From a virus, in the IMG/VR virus record IMGVR_UViG_3300048592_001022, positions 1 to 63,305 of that record: DNA of 63,305 nucleotides, one strand, 5' to 3'. Positions 33,569 through 41,841 of the stretch are shown one piece after another. The notes under the pieces are model-generated. The model did no database searches, was not told the origin of the DNA, and saw nothing but the letters and a program-made list of their open reading frames with translations. The position numbers and the translations under genes were made by a program. The stretch's first letter is position 1, and each line of letters opens with the position of its first letter.

Positions 33569-34024
33569 TCAAAAATCAGACAGCACCTGACGCCAGTCAT
33601 CCTCCAAGTGCTCGCTGTGAAGCTTAACAGAAGCGCCGTACCAGCCGTTGCTCTGGTTGCGATAATCCATGATGAAGTCGCCAATATCAGTCACAAGCCT
33701 TAAGCCGTACTTTTTCTCGACCTTATAATCGCTCAAGGCATTGGGAGGAAAATCCAGCTCTTCCAGGGATAGGATCTTCCGCCCCAGGAGATTATTCACT
33801 CCTTCCATGTGCTCAACCCAGCTCGTGCTGCAGCATCCAGCTTCGATTTCAGCGAAAACTTCCCCGCTATCGAGAACGAACTTCAGGAGATTCTTTTCCG
33901 CATTGACATAGACCTCCTCACAGAGAGCACCCACAAATATATGCTCCAGCAACTCTGTGCCCCAGAAAAAGTCCTCAGTCCAGGCTTTGGCGAGAACGTC
34001 GACATATCTCTTCTTCTCTAGCAT
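33569..34024 (-). CDS. DUF7448-like acidic protein
   Basis: The 151-residue protein contains EAGCCSTSWVEHMEGVNNLL near residue 65, resembling DUF7448, a family found in phages and plasmids. It is strongly acidic. It lies between the small membrane peptide and a larger unknown gene on the same strand. Confidence 0.6.
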   Translation of the reverse strand: MLEKKRYVDVLAKAWTEDFFWGTELLEHIFVGALCEEVYVNAEKNLLKFVLDSGEVFAEIEAGCCSTSWVEHMEGVNNLLGRKILSLEELDFPPNALSDYKVEKKYGLRLVTDIGDFIMDYRNQSNGWYGASVKLHSEHLEDDWRQVLSDF

Positions 34025-34030
34025 CTCGGC

Positions 34031-34660
34031 TCAACTCCTGAAATAGGATCCGGGCTTTTCCCGCACATAGTCGTCGGGATCGTCCTCGTTGAAGTAAATG
34101 TCGAAGTAATCGTCCACCGTATCGTCGATCTTCTCTGAAAAATGCCAGAGCGGTTTGGTGTTCTTGATGTCTCTCAGCAGATAGAGGACACGGAAGAACT
34201 TGCCATTATTGGTCCGCTGGAAGATACCCACCAACGGATAAGGCTTATAGGAAGCCTTCTTCGAGAAATCGAACTTGAACACATCGCTTCGACCGCGCAG
34301 GGCATTCGGCAGTAGGTTTCGCGGTATCCTGGCCTTCGGCGATGGCCTGGCCGCCGAAGGAATTGCAACATGGCCGTCCGGCTTATACGTCTCACCCTCT
34401 TCCTGCTTGACCATCCAACGGTCCAGCGAGTAAACGCGGGCTTCCATGGAATCCCGATCGGCACTGTCGAACCGAATCCCCTTGCCCACCCAGCCGCCGC
34501 GCAGGGTGAACTTTTCGGGAAGGTCGGCTTTCACCTGTTCAACAGCTTTCCGCGCAGTCTTGTTCAGGGCAAACACAGTTTTCGAGATCACCTCGCGCTG
34601 CAGCTGCAGGCCCCAGTGTCCCTTAAGATCCGGGCTTTCCTCGATCTCGATAGTCAGCAT
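34031..34660 (-). CDS. Hypothetical phage protein
   Basis: The 209-residue protein (SKTVFALNKTARKAVEQVKA) resembles the N-terminal style of phage minor tail Z-like proteins, but it lies far from the tail genes. It has a basic middle and a very acidic end (DDTVDDYFDIYFNEDDPDDY). It overlaps the HTH gene by seven bases. The function is uncertain. Confidence 0.6.
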   Translation of the reverse strand: MLTIEIEESPDLKGHWGLQLQREVISKTVFALNKTARKAVEQVKADLPEKFTLRGGWVGKGIRFDSADRDSMEARVYSLDRWMVKQEEGETYKPDGHVAIPSAARPSPKARIPRNLLPNALRGRSDVFKFDFSKKASYKPYPLVGIFQRTNNGKFFRVLYLLRDIKNTKPLWHFSEKIDDTVDDYFDIYFNEDDPDDYVREKPGSYFRS

Positions 34661-34899
34661 GCAACGAGCGTCCTGATCTGCTTCTCAGCTCTCTCCTGTA
34701 CAAACGATTCCAGAATTTCGTCCCAATTGGAGACGCCGAGGCTCTGGAGCAGGACCCGAAGCGCAAAGGGGACAGGCTCGCGCCGGCCTGCTTCGATGTT
34801 GGCAATATAGGTCCTCGAATACCCGGACCACTTAGCCAGATCTTCCCGCGAAGCTCCGTTCATTATCCGAAAGAGTTTCAAACGCTCGCCGACGTGCAT
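34654..34899 (-). CDS. XRE-family DNA-binding protein
   Basis: I chose the ATG at 34899 (MHVGERLKLFRIMNGASRED), giving 81 residues. The helix-turn-helix REDLAKWSGYSRTYIANIEA is typical of Cro/CI-type regulators, followed by a short helical tail. It is a candidate controller of phage genes and is coupled to its neighbour. Confidence 0.75.
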   Translation of the reverse strand: MHVGERLKLFRIMNGASREDLAKWSGYSRTYIANIEAGRREPVPFALRVLLQSLGVSNWDEILESFVQERAEKQIRTLVAC

Positions 34900-34907
34900 G
34901 AAATACC

Positions 34908-35090
34908 TCAAAAAATAGCTCTAATCTTCTCAAAGCTCAGAAGTACCAACCCGCAGAATGCTAAAACCGATACCAAGGCCCAAATGAATCGCCCAATTTG
35001 GTCCCTGGCAGCACCAGCCATGGAAATGGCTTCCGGCTTGGTACTGATAAGGACATTGGAAAGCAATTTTGTCTTGAGATCACTGTTCAA
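34908..35090 (-). CDS. Small membrane protein, candidate holin
   Basis: The 60-residue product from a TTG at 35090 has one strong membrane segment near its C-terminus (FIWALVSVLAFCGLVLLSF). It lies 12 bases downstream of the endolysin gene, where holins or spanin parts often occur. An internal ATG would give a shorter form. The role is inferred from position. Confidence 0.5.
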   Translation of the reverse strand: MNSDLKTKLLSNVLISTKPEAISMAGAARDQIGRFIWALVSVLAFCGLVLLSFEKIRAIF

Positions 35091-35102
35091 GCGACAAACC
35101 TT

Positions 35103-35594
35103 TCACGCACATATTGCAACATCGATCAGTCTGGTTTCCCAGCCAAGACCAAATATACCATATGTTTCCTGCTTTTTGTAAAGCTTTAATCTCTCTACAA
35201 GAAACGCTTTGAGAACGCGACGCGGCGAGTATTTCTTGGATGCTGCGATTGTATTCGGACCAACAATTCCGTCAACATCAAGTCCTGCACCGAGAGTATT
35301 CAACGCTCGCTGCAGCAGCTCCACCGCCTTCTTCGGGCCGTGATTGACCGATGCGTCGAACATCGGGAGAGCCAGCCTTGGAGTGAAGCGACTCAGCTTC
35401 ATGGGCTTCCAATACTTTACCCGGTAGATCTCGATCGCCTGCTCGCGAGTCAGATTGCGGATTCCAGCTTCTCCAAGCTCCGGGTGGGAGCGGAGGGAAA
35501 TCCCGTATTTTGTAAGACCGCCTGGATCAGCCGGGTGGCTGGAAAAGCCACCCTCCTGGTCAAGGACGAACTCCACAGCGTCCTTGAAGATCAT
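35103..35594 (-). CDS. Endolysin, glycoside hydrolase 108 family
   Basis: The 163-residue protein starts with the GH108 pattern: Glu14 in LDQEGGFSSHPADPGGLTKY is the expected catalytic residue. NLTREQAIEIYRVKYWKPMK and a peptidoglycan-binding-like GLDVDGIVGPNTIAA segment follow. It lacks a signal peptide, so a holin is needed. It anchors the lysis cassette. Confidence 0.9.
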   Translation of the reverse strand: MIFKDAVEFVLDQEGGFSSHPADPGGLTKYGISLRSHPELGEAGIRNLTREQAIEIYRVKYWKPMKLSRFTPRLALPMFDASVNHGPKKAVELLQRALNTLGAGLDVDGIVGPNTIAASKKYSPRRVLKAFLVERLKLYKKQETYGIFGLGWETRLIDVAICA

Positions 35595-35595
35595 G

Positions 35596-35892
35596 TCACG
35601 CTGCCTTTCTCATGACCTGGACAACTTCTTCGGCACCGCTCAGAAGCCTCTTCGCGACCGTGAATGCCTCGACCGTAGAAAGGTCCTGGAATTCGTCGGG
35701 CACCTGTGAAATGCCTGCAATCGCCGAGGCCAGCTTCACCTGGAACTCAGAATTGAGGACAATCTTCGCAGCATCGCTCAGCTGCAGGCCGTCTCCCTGA
35801 ATCTCCTTATAGATCAACTTCGCCACTTCCACTACTAAATCAATCACTTCCAATGTCTCCTTGATGTCTTTGCGAACCTGTACTTCAGTCAT
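35596..35892 (-). CDS. Hypothetical lysis-region protein
   Basis: The 98-residue helical protein (MTEVQVRKDIKETLEVIDLV) abuts the endolysin start. It has no membrane span or known motif. Similar small helical proteins precede GH108 endolysins in other phages, but no function can be given. Confidence 0.6.
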   Translation of the reverse strand: MTEVQVRKDIKETLEVIDLVVEVAKLIYKEIQGDGLQLSDAAKIVLNSEFQVKLASAIAGISQVPDEFQDLSTVEAFTVAKRLLSGAEEVVQVMRKAA

Positions 35893-35919
35893 TTCAAAAA
35901 ACCTTATTGAACAACCAGC

Positions 35920-36228
35920 CTATGCCGACAAACCACTGTCCAGCTTTGGTTGGCTTGTTTCCACTGTAATTCCTTCCCAGGCGCTCTCGCTTCCCGAGCG
36001 GTCCCGGATGGCCCGATTGATCGCTCGAATGTCAGCCTTGATTTTCTTAATCAAAGTCCCATATGCGCTCGCCATCAGGCGCTTGTTATCCTCATTCCGT
36101 TCCAATTGATTTAGGAGCCGCGAAAGCCGCTCGTGCAGCTCCTCAGTTTCTGCTTCGGAAAGCTCATCCATTGTCAAATTCGTGTAGGCTCTGGATTCAT
36201 CCTGAATTTCGTCCATCAAGCTTTTCAT
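35920..36228 (-). CDS. Hypothetical charged helical protein
   Basis: This 102-residue protein (MKSLMDEIQDESRAYTNLTM) is rich in charged residues with a long predicted helix (ELHERLSRLLNQLERNEDNK). Its start overlaps the previous stop as ATGA. Confidence 0.6.
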   Translation of the reverse strand: MKSLMDEIQDESRAYTNLTMDELSEAETEELHERLSRLLNQLERNEDNKRLMASAYGTLIKKIKADIRAINRAIRDRSGSESAWEGITVETSQPKLDSGLSA

Positions 36229-36521
36229 AACGTCCTTTCAAATATTGCTTTTTCCAGGCGACCCAGGCGTTCCTGCATCCCCTTGATTTCCTTTTGGTGC
36301 GTGACTTCGAGCACAACCTCGACCTTTTGCAGCCGCTCGGACATCTTCTCCAGGCGGTCCTTGAAGGCATCGAATCCTTCGCGCAGCTTGTCATAGCTGC
36401 TCTGCAATTTGTCGAAGCTTTCCTTCATATTCTTTATCGTGTGGAGAAGGAGCATCGTAAGAGGAACACCCCCCGACGCTCCGATCGCCATGCTTTGGAT
36501 AGTGTCCATGTTCAAGTCCAT
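36225..36521 (-). CDS. Membrane-anchored coiled-coil protein, lysis region
   Basis: The 98-residue protein has an N-terminal hydrophobic segment (IGASGGVPLTMLLLHTI) followed by an extended coiled coil (MKESFDKLQSSYDKLREGF). The layout resembles inner-membrane spanin or antiholin components. It overlaps both neighbours. Confidence 0.55.
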   Translation of the reverse strand: MDLNMDTIQSMAIGASGGVPLTMLLLHTIKNMKESFDKLQSSYDKLREGFDAFKDRLEKMSERLQKVEVVLEVTHQKEIKGMQERLGRLEKAIFERTL

Positions 36522-36844
36522 TCCCTGCTTTCCTTTCGCTGCTGTATTGAAGATCCAGCCTCCATGGCCGGAATTTTGGGAGAATATAGTGCAATTCTTT
36601 CCTTGATCGTCGAACCTATGGCGCCGCTTATCAGCTTCATTTTCTCGACTAACCTAGCATCGTCGGACATGCCCAGAAGAAGTTCGATTGATTGGGCAAG
36701 TTCGAGAGCATCTCGGGAAAGAGAGTTGTTTTTGCATTCAAGTTCTTCAATACGCGCGTTCTTTTCCGCCAGAACCTGCATGTAGTCTCGTACAGTGTCA
36801 GCGCATATCGGGTTTGTGCAGGTTTGGTCGTGCATGGAGGACAT
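36512..36844 (-). CDS. Hypothetical protein, first gene of lysis set
   Basis: The 110-residue protein (MSSMHDQTCTNPICADTVRD) has two N-terminal cysteines and a coiled coil near residues 25-55. It overlaps the next gene by ten bases. No function is recognised. Confidence 0.55.
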   Translation of the reverse strand: MSSMHDQTCTNPICADTVRDYMQVLAEKNARIEELECKNNSLSRDALELAQSIELLLGMSDDARLVEKMKLISGAIGSTIKERIALYSPKIPAMEAGSSIQQRKESREWT

Positions 36845-36848
36845 TCCT

Positions 36849-37691
36849 TTAATTCAATAGAGAGCGTGGCGTGATATCGCTGTTAAGAGCCTTGGCCATG
36901 GCGCAAAGCTGCTCAGCCCGCTCGGTGATTTCAAGGTTCGTTACACGGGATTCCGCCAGATCTTTCACCATCTTCGCGGACAGACCAACCATAGTTTTGC
37001 TGCAGTGATAGAGACGAAATTTGCCACGTTCGGCCTTGCTCATCTGAGAAATGGGCTTTTTGACCACTTCGATCGAATAGACCGGATTATGAAAGATATC
37101 GTTAGGCTCCCGACGATAGATCGGCACCGAAAACTCTGGCACCTTTTTGTTGCGTCCAAGGCTGATGTGATGTGTGGCGACATTCAGTTTGGCCTGGAGT
37201 TCACCAATTTCCGAGACTAGAGCCTCGTTCTGTTTTTGAACGGCTTCGGCCAATGCAAGTAACTCTGCGTTTTTCAGCTTTTCTGATTGCAATTCTGGAA
37301 TAATTTTTTGAAGCTGTTCCGAATCGTTCCATAGCTGATAGTAAGCTGCTTTCGCCGAGTCAGTACCAATTACCCACATCAGATCCTTTAGAGCCGACTT
37401 GGACAGGAATCGAACGTTGCGATTAGTCCGCAACGGAATAACTCCCAATGATTTCAGATCATTGGTGATGCTCTCAACCAGTGGTTGAGAGCATATGGCG
37501 TACTTTGCCATGTGCTTATAGATGTTCTGATAGCTAACACCGAATAGGTCTGCAGCTTGCTGAACCGTGACTCCTTCTGTGTCGCCGATCAGCAGGATTC
37601 CAATTTTGATGCGCTCTCCTGCGCGTTCAATCTCTACTGAGCGAAAATTCAAATGGTGTTGAATCTGCGAATTGCTCTTATCAGTTATCAT
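36849..37691 (-). CDS. Putative HTH regulator with coiled coil
   Basis: The 280-residue protein has a helix-turn-helix at about residues 38-62 (TVQQAADLFGVSYQNIYKHM), a second short basic region, and a coiled coil at about 130-175. The C-terminus may bind a ligand or protein. It lies upstream of the lysis genes and may control them. Its coding sequence contains a 27-base inverted repeat just after the recognition helix. Confidence 0.65.
   Translation of the reverse strand: MITDKSNSQIQHHLNFRSVEIERAGERIKIGILLIGDTEGVTVQQAADLFGVSYQNIYKHMAKYAICSQPLVESITNDLKSLGVIPLRTNRNVRFLSKSALKDLMWVIGTDSAKAAYYQLWNDSEQLQKIIPELQSEKLKNAELLALAEAVQKQNEALVSEIGELQAKLNVATHHISLGRNKKVPEFSVPIYRREPNDIFHNPVYSIEVVKKPISQMSKAERGKFRLYHCSKTMVGLSAKMVKDLAESRVTNLEITERAEQLCAMAKALNSDITPRSLLN
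37445..37494. repeat. Two adjacent inverted repeats inside the HTH gene
   Basis: CCAATGAT/ATCATTGG (37445-37465, loop five bases) is followed by arms ATGCTCTCAACCA and TGGTTGAGAGCAT around one G (37468-37494). Thirteen perfect pairs are unexpected in coding DNA; they may be an operator or mRNA hairpin. Confidence 0.7.
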
Positions 37692-37888
37692 TCAATTCAT
37701 CTCCAAGGCTTACGGCTTGTCAACCGTTTGCTGACCATATACAACGCAATTCTGATCGACTTTTCACTATTGCCAAGCTTCTTATTTTTATCTTTTAAGG
37801 TGCGCACTATGTGCAGGAACATTGCTCCCGCACATAAGACATATCTGCGAATGGGCTTCTGTACAGCGTTCCGTACCAAAAGCAACAC

Positions 37889-38329
37889 TCATCCAACCAT
37901 CTCCAAGGAATCGCTGACCTCGATCTCAATCCAGCCAGGTGTACCCTCGGGCGCAAACTTCTTCATACACCTCGTGTCCACGATCCGGCTGTCGTTCACC
38001 CAAAGAACCCCTTCCAGGGCATCGGTGATCAGCTTGTGAATGTTGTCAGCGTCGGGCTTGGTGTCGGCCCACTCGTCGCGCGGCCTGCTTTTGGGTCTCG
38101 TCCGGTAAGCTCGGATGAGAAGGCTCAGCGGGCAGTCCAGGGGAGGACCATCGTACTGCTCGCGCACCGATGCGGCGATCAGCAGCATGTCTGCACGAGT
38201 CTCGGGATGCTTGTGCACACCAAAACGCGTGCGCCTCGCTTCCTTCTTTCCTCTAGGTTCCATCGGTATGGTAAACTTAAGCAGCACGTTAACACCTGTC
38301 GCAACCTGTGAAGCTTGATCCGCCTGCAC
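37889..38329 (-). CDS. rusA: RusA-type Holliday junction resolvase
   Basis: From a GTG at 38329 the 146-residue protein has the RusA core: KPDADNIHKLITDALEGVLW with the acidic metal ligands and VNDSRIVDTRCMKK. It resolves recombination intermediates and debranches DNA before packaging. It lies next to SSB and the Bet/exonuclease pair, a phage recombination module. Confidence 0.88.
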   Translation of the reverse strand: MQADQASQVATGVNVLLKFTIPMEPRGKKEARRTRFGVHKHPETRADMLLIAASVREQYDGPPLDCPLSLLIRAYRTRPKSRPRDEWADTKPDADNIHKLITDALEGVLWVNDSRIVDTRCMKKFAPEGTPGWIEIEVSDSLEMVG

Positions 38330-38350
38330 CTATACAGGCGGATTTTTCTT

Positions 38351-38788
38351 TCAAAACGGAATATCGCTCGGCATTTCCTGGTCACCCATTTGATCCGGGA
38401 CGCTCAGGGGTTTGCCAGTCTTCGGCCTGGATTCCGGTGGCGGGCTTTCATCCCGCGGCTGGCTCAGAAAGCGGACGGCGTCGGCCACAACCTCAGTACT
38501 GTAGCGTTTCTGCCCGGTCTGCTGATCATCCCAGGAGCGGGTCTGCAAGCGGCCTTCGACGTAAAGCATTGCCCCCTTTCCGCTATATTTCGCGGTGTTT
38601 TCGGCCTGCTTTTGCCAGATGACGACATTGTGCCATTCGGTCTTTTCCTGCTTCTGCCCCTGCTGATCAGTCCAGTGGTCGGACGTGGCCAAAGACAGAC
38701 GTGCATAGGCAGTCCCGCTCGGGGAATACTTCAGCTCAATCGCTTTGCCGACCCTGCCGACCAGGATCACCTTGTTCACGCTGCTCAT
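38351..38788 (-). CDS. ssb: Single-stranded DNA-binding protein
   Basis: The 145-residue protein has an OB fold (MSSVNKVILVGRVGKAIELK, EWHNVVIWQKQAENTAKYSG, GAMLYVEGRLQTRSW), a proline-rich linker and the acidic tip DIPF that recruits repair and replication proteins. It supports replication and Bet-mediated annealing. Confidence 0.95.
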   Translation of the reverse strand: MSSVNKVILVGRVGKAIELKYSPSGTAYARLSLATSDHWTDQQGQKQEKTEWHNVVIWQKQAENTAKYSGKGAMLYVEGRLQTRSWDDQQTGQKRYSTEVVADAVRFLSQPRDESPPPESRPKTGKPLSVPDQMGDQEMPSDIPF

Positions 38789-38798
38789 GGCTTGCCTC

Positions 38799-39314
38799 TT
38801 ATTTCAGGATTTCCCAGTCATCGTTGTCAATCAATGTAAAAAGCTCTGTGCCCATGACGCTGACGTTTCTGTTATGATCGACGAAAACAATCACAGGATA
38901 ATTTGTATCAGTGCATAAACGGCGAACTACTGAATCAGATACATTCAGTTTATGCGACGAATAGAGCGATGTTGGATTGCTTGTACTGATCGCAAAACAT
39001 CCCGTAGGCCACCAGTCACGGCGAACCTTTTCACCTTTTTTCAGTTTGGCAATCGCCCACTCCAGTGTCCCTGGATGCAGCTCACTCTTCGCATCGACCG
39101 GAACCGAGATTGGCGGATTCAGCGTCGTCACCCCTGTGACCTTGTCCGGGCAGCTGCTCTCAAAGGTTGGCTCACACGGCACGTGGCCGAGGAACAGCCG
39201 GGAAAGTCTTAGACGGACCTCCGCACTCAGCTCCTCGTGAGTCCAGCTGCCAGCGGGAGCTACAGTAAATTCAAGCTTGTTAATATGGAGGTCCAACTTT
39301 TTCGCGGCTGTCAT
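38799..39314 (-). CDS. Tad2/DUF2829-domain protein, possible anti-Thoeris factor
   Basis: The 171-residue protein has an N-terminal region of about 80 residues unrelated to the family. A DUF2829-like domain follows: LEWAIAKLKKGEKVRRDWWP near residue 85, and FTLIDNDDWEIL at the end. Stand-alone DUF2829 proteins are the Tad2 sponges that bind the Thoeris cyclic-ADP-ribose signal. The N-terminal extension is unusual. The domain match is by eye; signal binding is inference. Confidence 0.65.
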   Translation of the reverse strand: MTAAKKLDLHINKLEFTVAPAGSWTHEELSAEVRLRLSRLFLGHVPCEPTFESSCPDKVTGVTTLNPPISVPVDAKSELHPGTLEWAIAKLKKGEKVRRDWWPTGCFAISTSNPTSLYSSHKLNVSDSVVRRLCTDTNYPVIVFVDHNRNVSVMGTELFTLIDNDDWEILK

Positions 39315-39317
39315 GAT

Positions 39318-39479
39318 TCAGGTCCTTGTAACTTGAAGTTCTTCGTTTACTGGTGGCTGCGCTTCAGCCAGAGACTTTTTTAGAGCAGCGATCGTCTTCT
39401 CGTACTCCTTCTGCTCATCAGCCAACAGCCTGCATTCAGCCACCAGCTGCTTGCGTGTCATCTTTGCAAAGTCTTTCAT
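39318..39479 (-). CDS. Small coiled-coil protein (53 residues)
   Basis: A complete frame (MKDFAKMTRKQLVAECRLLA) lies between SSB-side and Bet-side genes, with GAGAGG upstream and its stop just before the next start. It is mostly one charged helix. It is too short for most gene finders, but spacing supports it. Confidence 0.5.
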   Translation of the reverse strand: MKDFAKMTRKQLVAECRLLADEQKEYEKTIAALKKSLAEAQPPVNEELQVTRT

Positions 39480-39486
39480 AACCCTC

Positions 39487-39588
39487 TCACTTTCCGAAAT
39501 TTTTCCTGGTGTGCGTGCTGCCGATATAGAAACCGGCTGTAAAAAACAGGAGCGGAATACTGAGAAAGATCGCCATGGCTATAAGCAT
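39487..39588 (-). CDS. 33-residue membrane peptide
   Basis: The ATG overlaps the Bet gene stop as TAATG, a coupling signal. The product is a single membrane span (IAMAIFLSIPLLFFTAGFYI) with a basic C-terminus. The function is unknown. Confidence 0.5.
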   Translation of the reverse strand: MLIAMAIFLSIPLLFFTAGFYIGSTHTRKNFGK

Positions 39589-40313
39589 TAAGCAGCTCCG
39601 CTTTCAGCGATTCGCTTCACTGCAGCCAGAAGCTCAGGCTTAGTGAGACCTTTGAGCGAATGAATAATCCGGTCCCAGTCCGATTCGGGAACACCAGCCT
39701 CCGCGAGCTTGCCCTTAATCCACTCGGCAACCTTCGGGCGATCAGTCTGGACGATCGGGCTAGTCTCCACGACTTTGACATCATCAGAACCCTCCATTTC
39801 GTCGCGGGTGTAGTAGCCAGCCAATTCCTCGGGAAAGGCTTTGCGCAGGGCTTTTGCCTCCGCACACTTCTCCAGCATCGTCGCCGGCATCGTGTCCCAG
39901 AGGGTCTTCTTGTTTGGATCCTTCGATGGTCGATTATGCTCCGAATAGAGCGCGGTCCCGCTGAATTCGCAGATATGCCCGTGGACGATCTTCTTGACCG
40001 TGATCGTTGCGCTAATAGGCTTGCCGCTCGCTTCATCCATCAGATACTGGACCGGGCTGATCCCGGCATAGAGGCCCGTGCGCTGTGCAATCAGGCGATA
40101 GGCGTCGATCGAGAGGACAACCGATGCTTTGCCGCCAAGCTTAATAAAATAGATCTGCTTGGCATCGGGACGCAGGCCGCGCGACTTCGCCACTTCGACG
40201 AAATGCTCGAATTCCTGCGGGGTCGCTTCGGGAGCGTAGTGCTTGCGTAAAAAATCAATCTTCTCGGGCGTCCAATACGCCAGATCATTCTTAACCAGCT
40301 GCAATTGCGTCAT
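39588..40313 (-). CDS. bet: Bet/RecT-type single-strand annealing protein
   Basis: The 241-residue protein has the Red-beta/RecT pattern: GLRPDAKQIYFIKLGGKASV, SIDAYRLIAQRTGLYAG, then LWDTMPATMLEKCAEAKALR and KAFPEELAGYYTRDEM. A helical C-terminal domain follows. It pairs with the exonuclease overlapping its start and with SSB for recombination-dependent replication. Confidence 0.92.
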   Translation of the reverse strand: MTQLQLVKNDLAYWTPEKIDFLRKHYAPEATPQEFEHFVEVAKSRGLRPDAKQIYFIKLGGKASVVLSIDAYRLIAQRTGLYAGISPVQYLMDEASGKPISATITVKKIVHGHICEFSGTALYSEHNRPSKDPNKKTLWDTMPATMLEKCAEAKALRKAFPEELAGYYTRDEMEGSDDVKVVETSPIVQTDRPKVAEWIKGKLAEAGVPESDWDRIIHSLKGLTKPELLAAVKRIAESGAA

Positions 40314-41223
40314 TGAAGTCGTTCTCCAGTTCTTCGATCAGGTCATCATCATCGGATCCCACATGCGAGAGCTCGCCCCGCTTCACAAACCGGGGAAGGC
40401 CCAGTGGCCGGATCTCTTCAGGCAGTCCGGGCCACTGGTCTGTTTCCAGGCAGGTCTTCAGAAGGCTCAGGTTTGAGCGCACGAAATCGCGGCCTAGCTC
40501 GATTTCTTCGGCAGTCGCGACGTAGGCGGCGACAAGGTGAGGAGCTTTGGTGTGGACACAGATAAAGATGTACCGATCGGGTTTAATTCCGGTCGTTTGA
40601 TAGATGCCATCGAGCGTAAGCGCAGCCGATACGAAATAGTGCAGATCGTAAGCCGACTTTTGAAACTTCTCATGCGAAACGGCCTTCGCTGTCTTGAAAT
40701 CCACCACGGTTTTAAGGTCGGCGGATATCCAGTCGGGCCTGCACTTCAGGAGAAGGCCCGTGACCAGGTCTTCCCAGTAGAAAGACACTTCATAGCGGCC
40801 CGGTTGATCTAGGATCTCCTGGGCAGGCGCGTAGGCGCGGATCGCATCCCGCATGGCGAGCACCGGCTCAGCTTCATCGGGCTTCAGGCAGATCCTGCTC
40901 CTGTTCTGCGCTTCAAATTCCTTCCAGGGCTTGGTGTTTCGGGCCGCGGCAGGACCGACCGCGTAGATCTGCTCGAAAGTACCTTCCATGGCCGCGTGTA
41001 GAGCATTGCCAAGGCGCAGTGATCGGTTCGGATTCGTCGGCGCAGCATCAGCCTCTTCCTTGCCTGCGGTTAAATTCACCGCAGCCACTTTATACTTACG
41101 CTCTGCCATCGCGTGACGATAGGTTCGCGGTGATTCCGCGAGCAAAGTGAGGCTCGTCTTGGAATCGCCTGGCGAGCCGTGGTACGCGGCAATGCTCAGA
41201 TCCGGGTAAATGCCTGGACGCAT
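40291..41223 (-). CDS. PD-(D/E)XK exonuclease (RecE/DUF3799-like)
   Basis: The 310-residue protein starts YHGSPGDSKTSLTLLAESPR. It has RLGNALHAAMEG near residue 72 and a nuclease core KCRPDWISADLKTVVDFKTA near 160-180, with the Asp and Asp-x-Lys catalytic pattern. A metal-helix region follows. It makes 3' overhangs for the annealing protein, and the genes overlap by 23 bases. Confidence 0.9.
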   Translation of the reverse strand: MRPGIYPDLSIAAYHGSPGDSKTSLTLLAESPRTYRHAMAERKYKVAAVNLTAGKEEADAAPTNPNRSLRLGNALHAAMEGTFEQIYAVGPAAARNTKPWKEFEAQNRSRICLKPDEAEPVLAMRDAIRAYAPAQEILDQPGRYEVSFYWEDLVTGLLLKCRPDWISADLKTVVDFKTAKAVSHEKFQKSAYDLHYFVSAALTLDGIYQTTGIKPDRYIFICVHTKAPHLVAAYVATAEEIELGRDFVRSNLSLLKTCLETDQWPGLPEEIRPLGLPRFVKRGELSHVGSDDDDLIEELENDFNDAIAAG

Positions 41224-41224
41224 G

Positions 41225-41449
41225 TCAGCCCACCTTGCTCAAACGGAATTTGAACAACGGCTCAAGCGATACCTCGAATACGGACTTCATTCCGCAATCG
41301 TCATGCACCACTATTTCGAGCGTTTCATGCCCGACGAGTTCTTTTGGATCCAGTTCCTGGAGCCGGGTTTTAACGGCAGCTTTGTGGCTTGAAGATGCGA
41401 CACTGGTGATGTCGTCGATCTCAGAGATGGTGACTTCAAATTCGCGCAT
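41225..41449 (-). CDS. Small hypothetical protein, first gene of recombination operon
   Basis: The 74-residue acidic product (MREFEVTISEIDDITSVASS) abuts the exonuclease start. No known domain was seen. Confidence 0.6.
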   Translation of the reverse strand: MREFEVTISEIDDITSVASSSHKAAVKTRLQELDPKELVGHETLEIVVHDDCGMKSVFEVSLEPLFKFRLSKVG

Positions 41450-41530
41450 GATGCTGTCCTCACTCTGAGGAAAGCGATGCGGCTACTGGCGGATACCGTG
41501 GTAGGCAGCATAAATCCTCAGATGAAATTG

Positions 41531-41676
41531 CATCCCCGACCGGAATCGGGGATGCGTATCACTACATATTTTATTCGAGAGGTCTCGTTTCCTGCTTTCA
41601 ATCGTTTCATGTTCATTACCCTTATGTAGTGATTTGAGGACCTCCAGGAAACAATCCAAAAACCCTGGAGGTCCTT
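41531..41676. other. Highly structured non-coding region
   Basis: Three strong hairpins follow each other: GCATCCCCGA/TCGGGGATGC (41531-41556), ATCACTACATA/TATGTAGTGAT (41559-41634, long loop) and AGGACCTCCAGG/CCTGGAGGTCCT (41638-41676). There is no T-run after any of them and no reading frame. It may be the recombination operon leader, an origin element or a structured RNA. Confidence 0.6.
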
Positions 41677-41775
41677 CTGCAGCGGGACACGGTTTGGGGA
41701 CCAGCTGCTACGAAGGAGAATATACTATCATTTATTCTTATGAATCAAAAGAATTCGACGAACACTTTCATTTTT

Positions 41776-41817
41776 AGTGCACAGACGGAACTCCTGAAAA
41801 AGTGCACAGACGGAACT
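41776..41817. repeat. Two 17-bp direct repeats, 25-bp period
   Basis: AGTGCACAGACGGAACT occurs at 41776-41792 and 41801-41817. The complementary strand contains CCGTCTGTG, close to the ACCCTCTGT core of the iterons in the rep gene, so these may be additional initiator sites. Confidence 0.6.
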
Positions 41818-41841
41818 GGATTTACCGGCATTTAATAGAAA

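Noticed and set aside
37697-37888. 63-codon minus-strand frame upstream of the HTH gene
   Set aside because: No ribosome-binding site or homology, and it is more likely leader DNA between operons.
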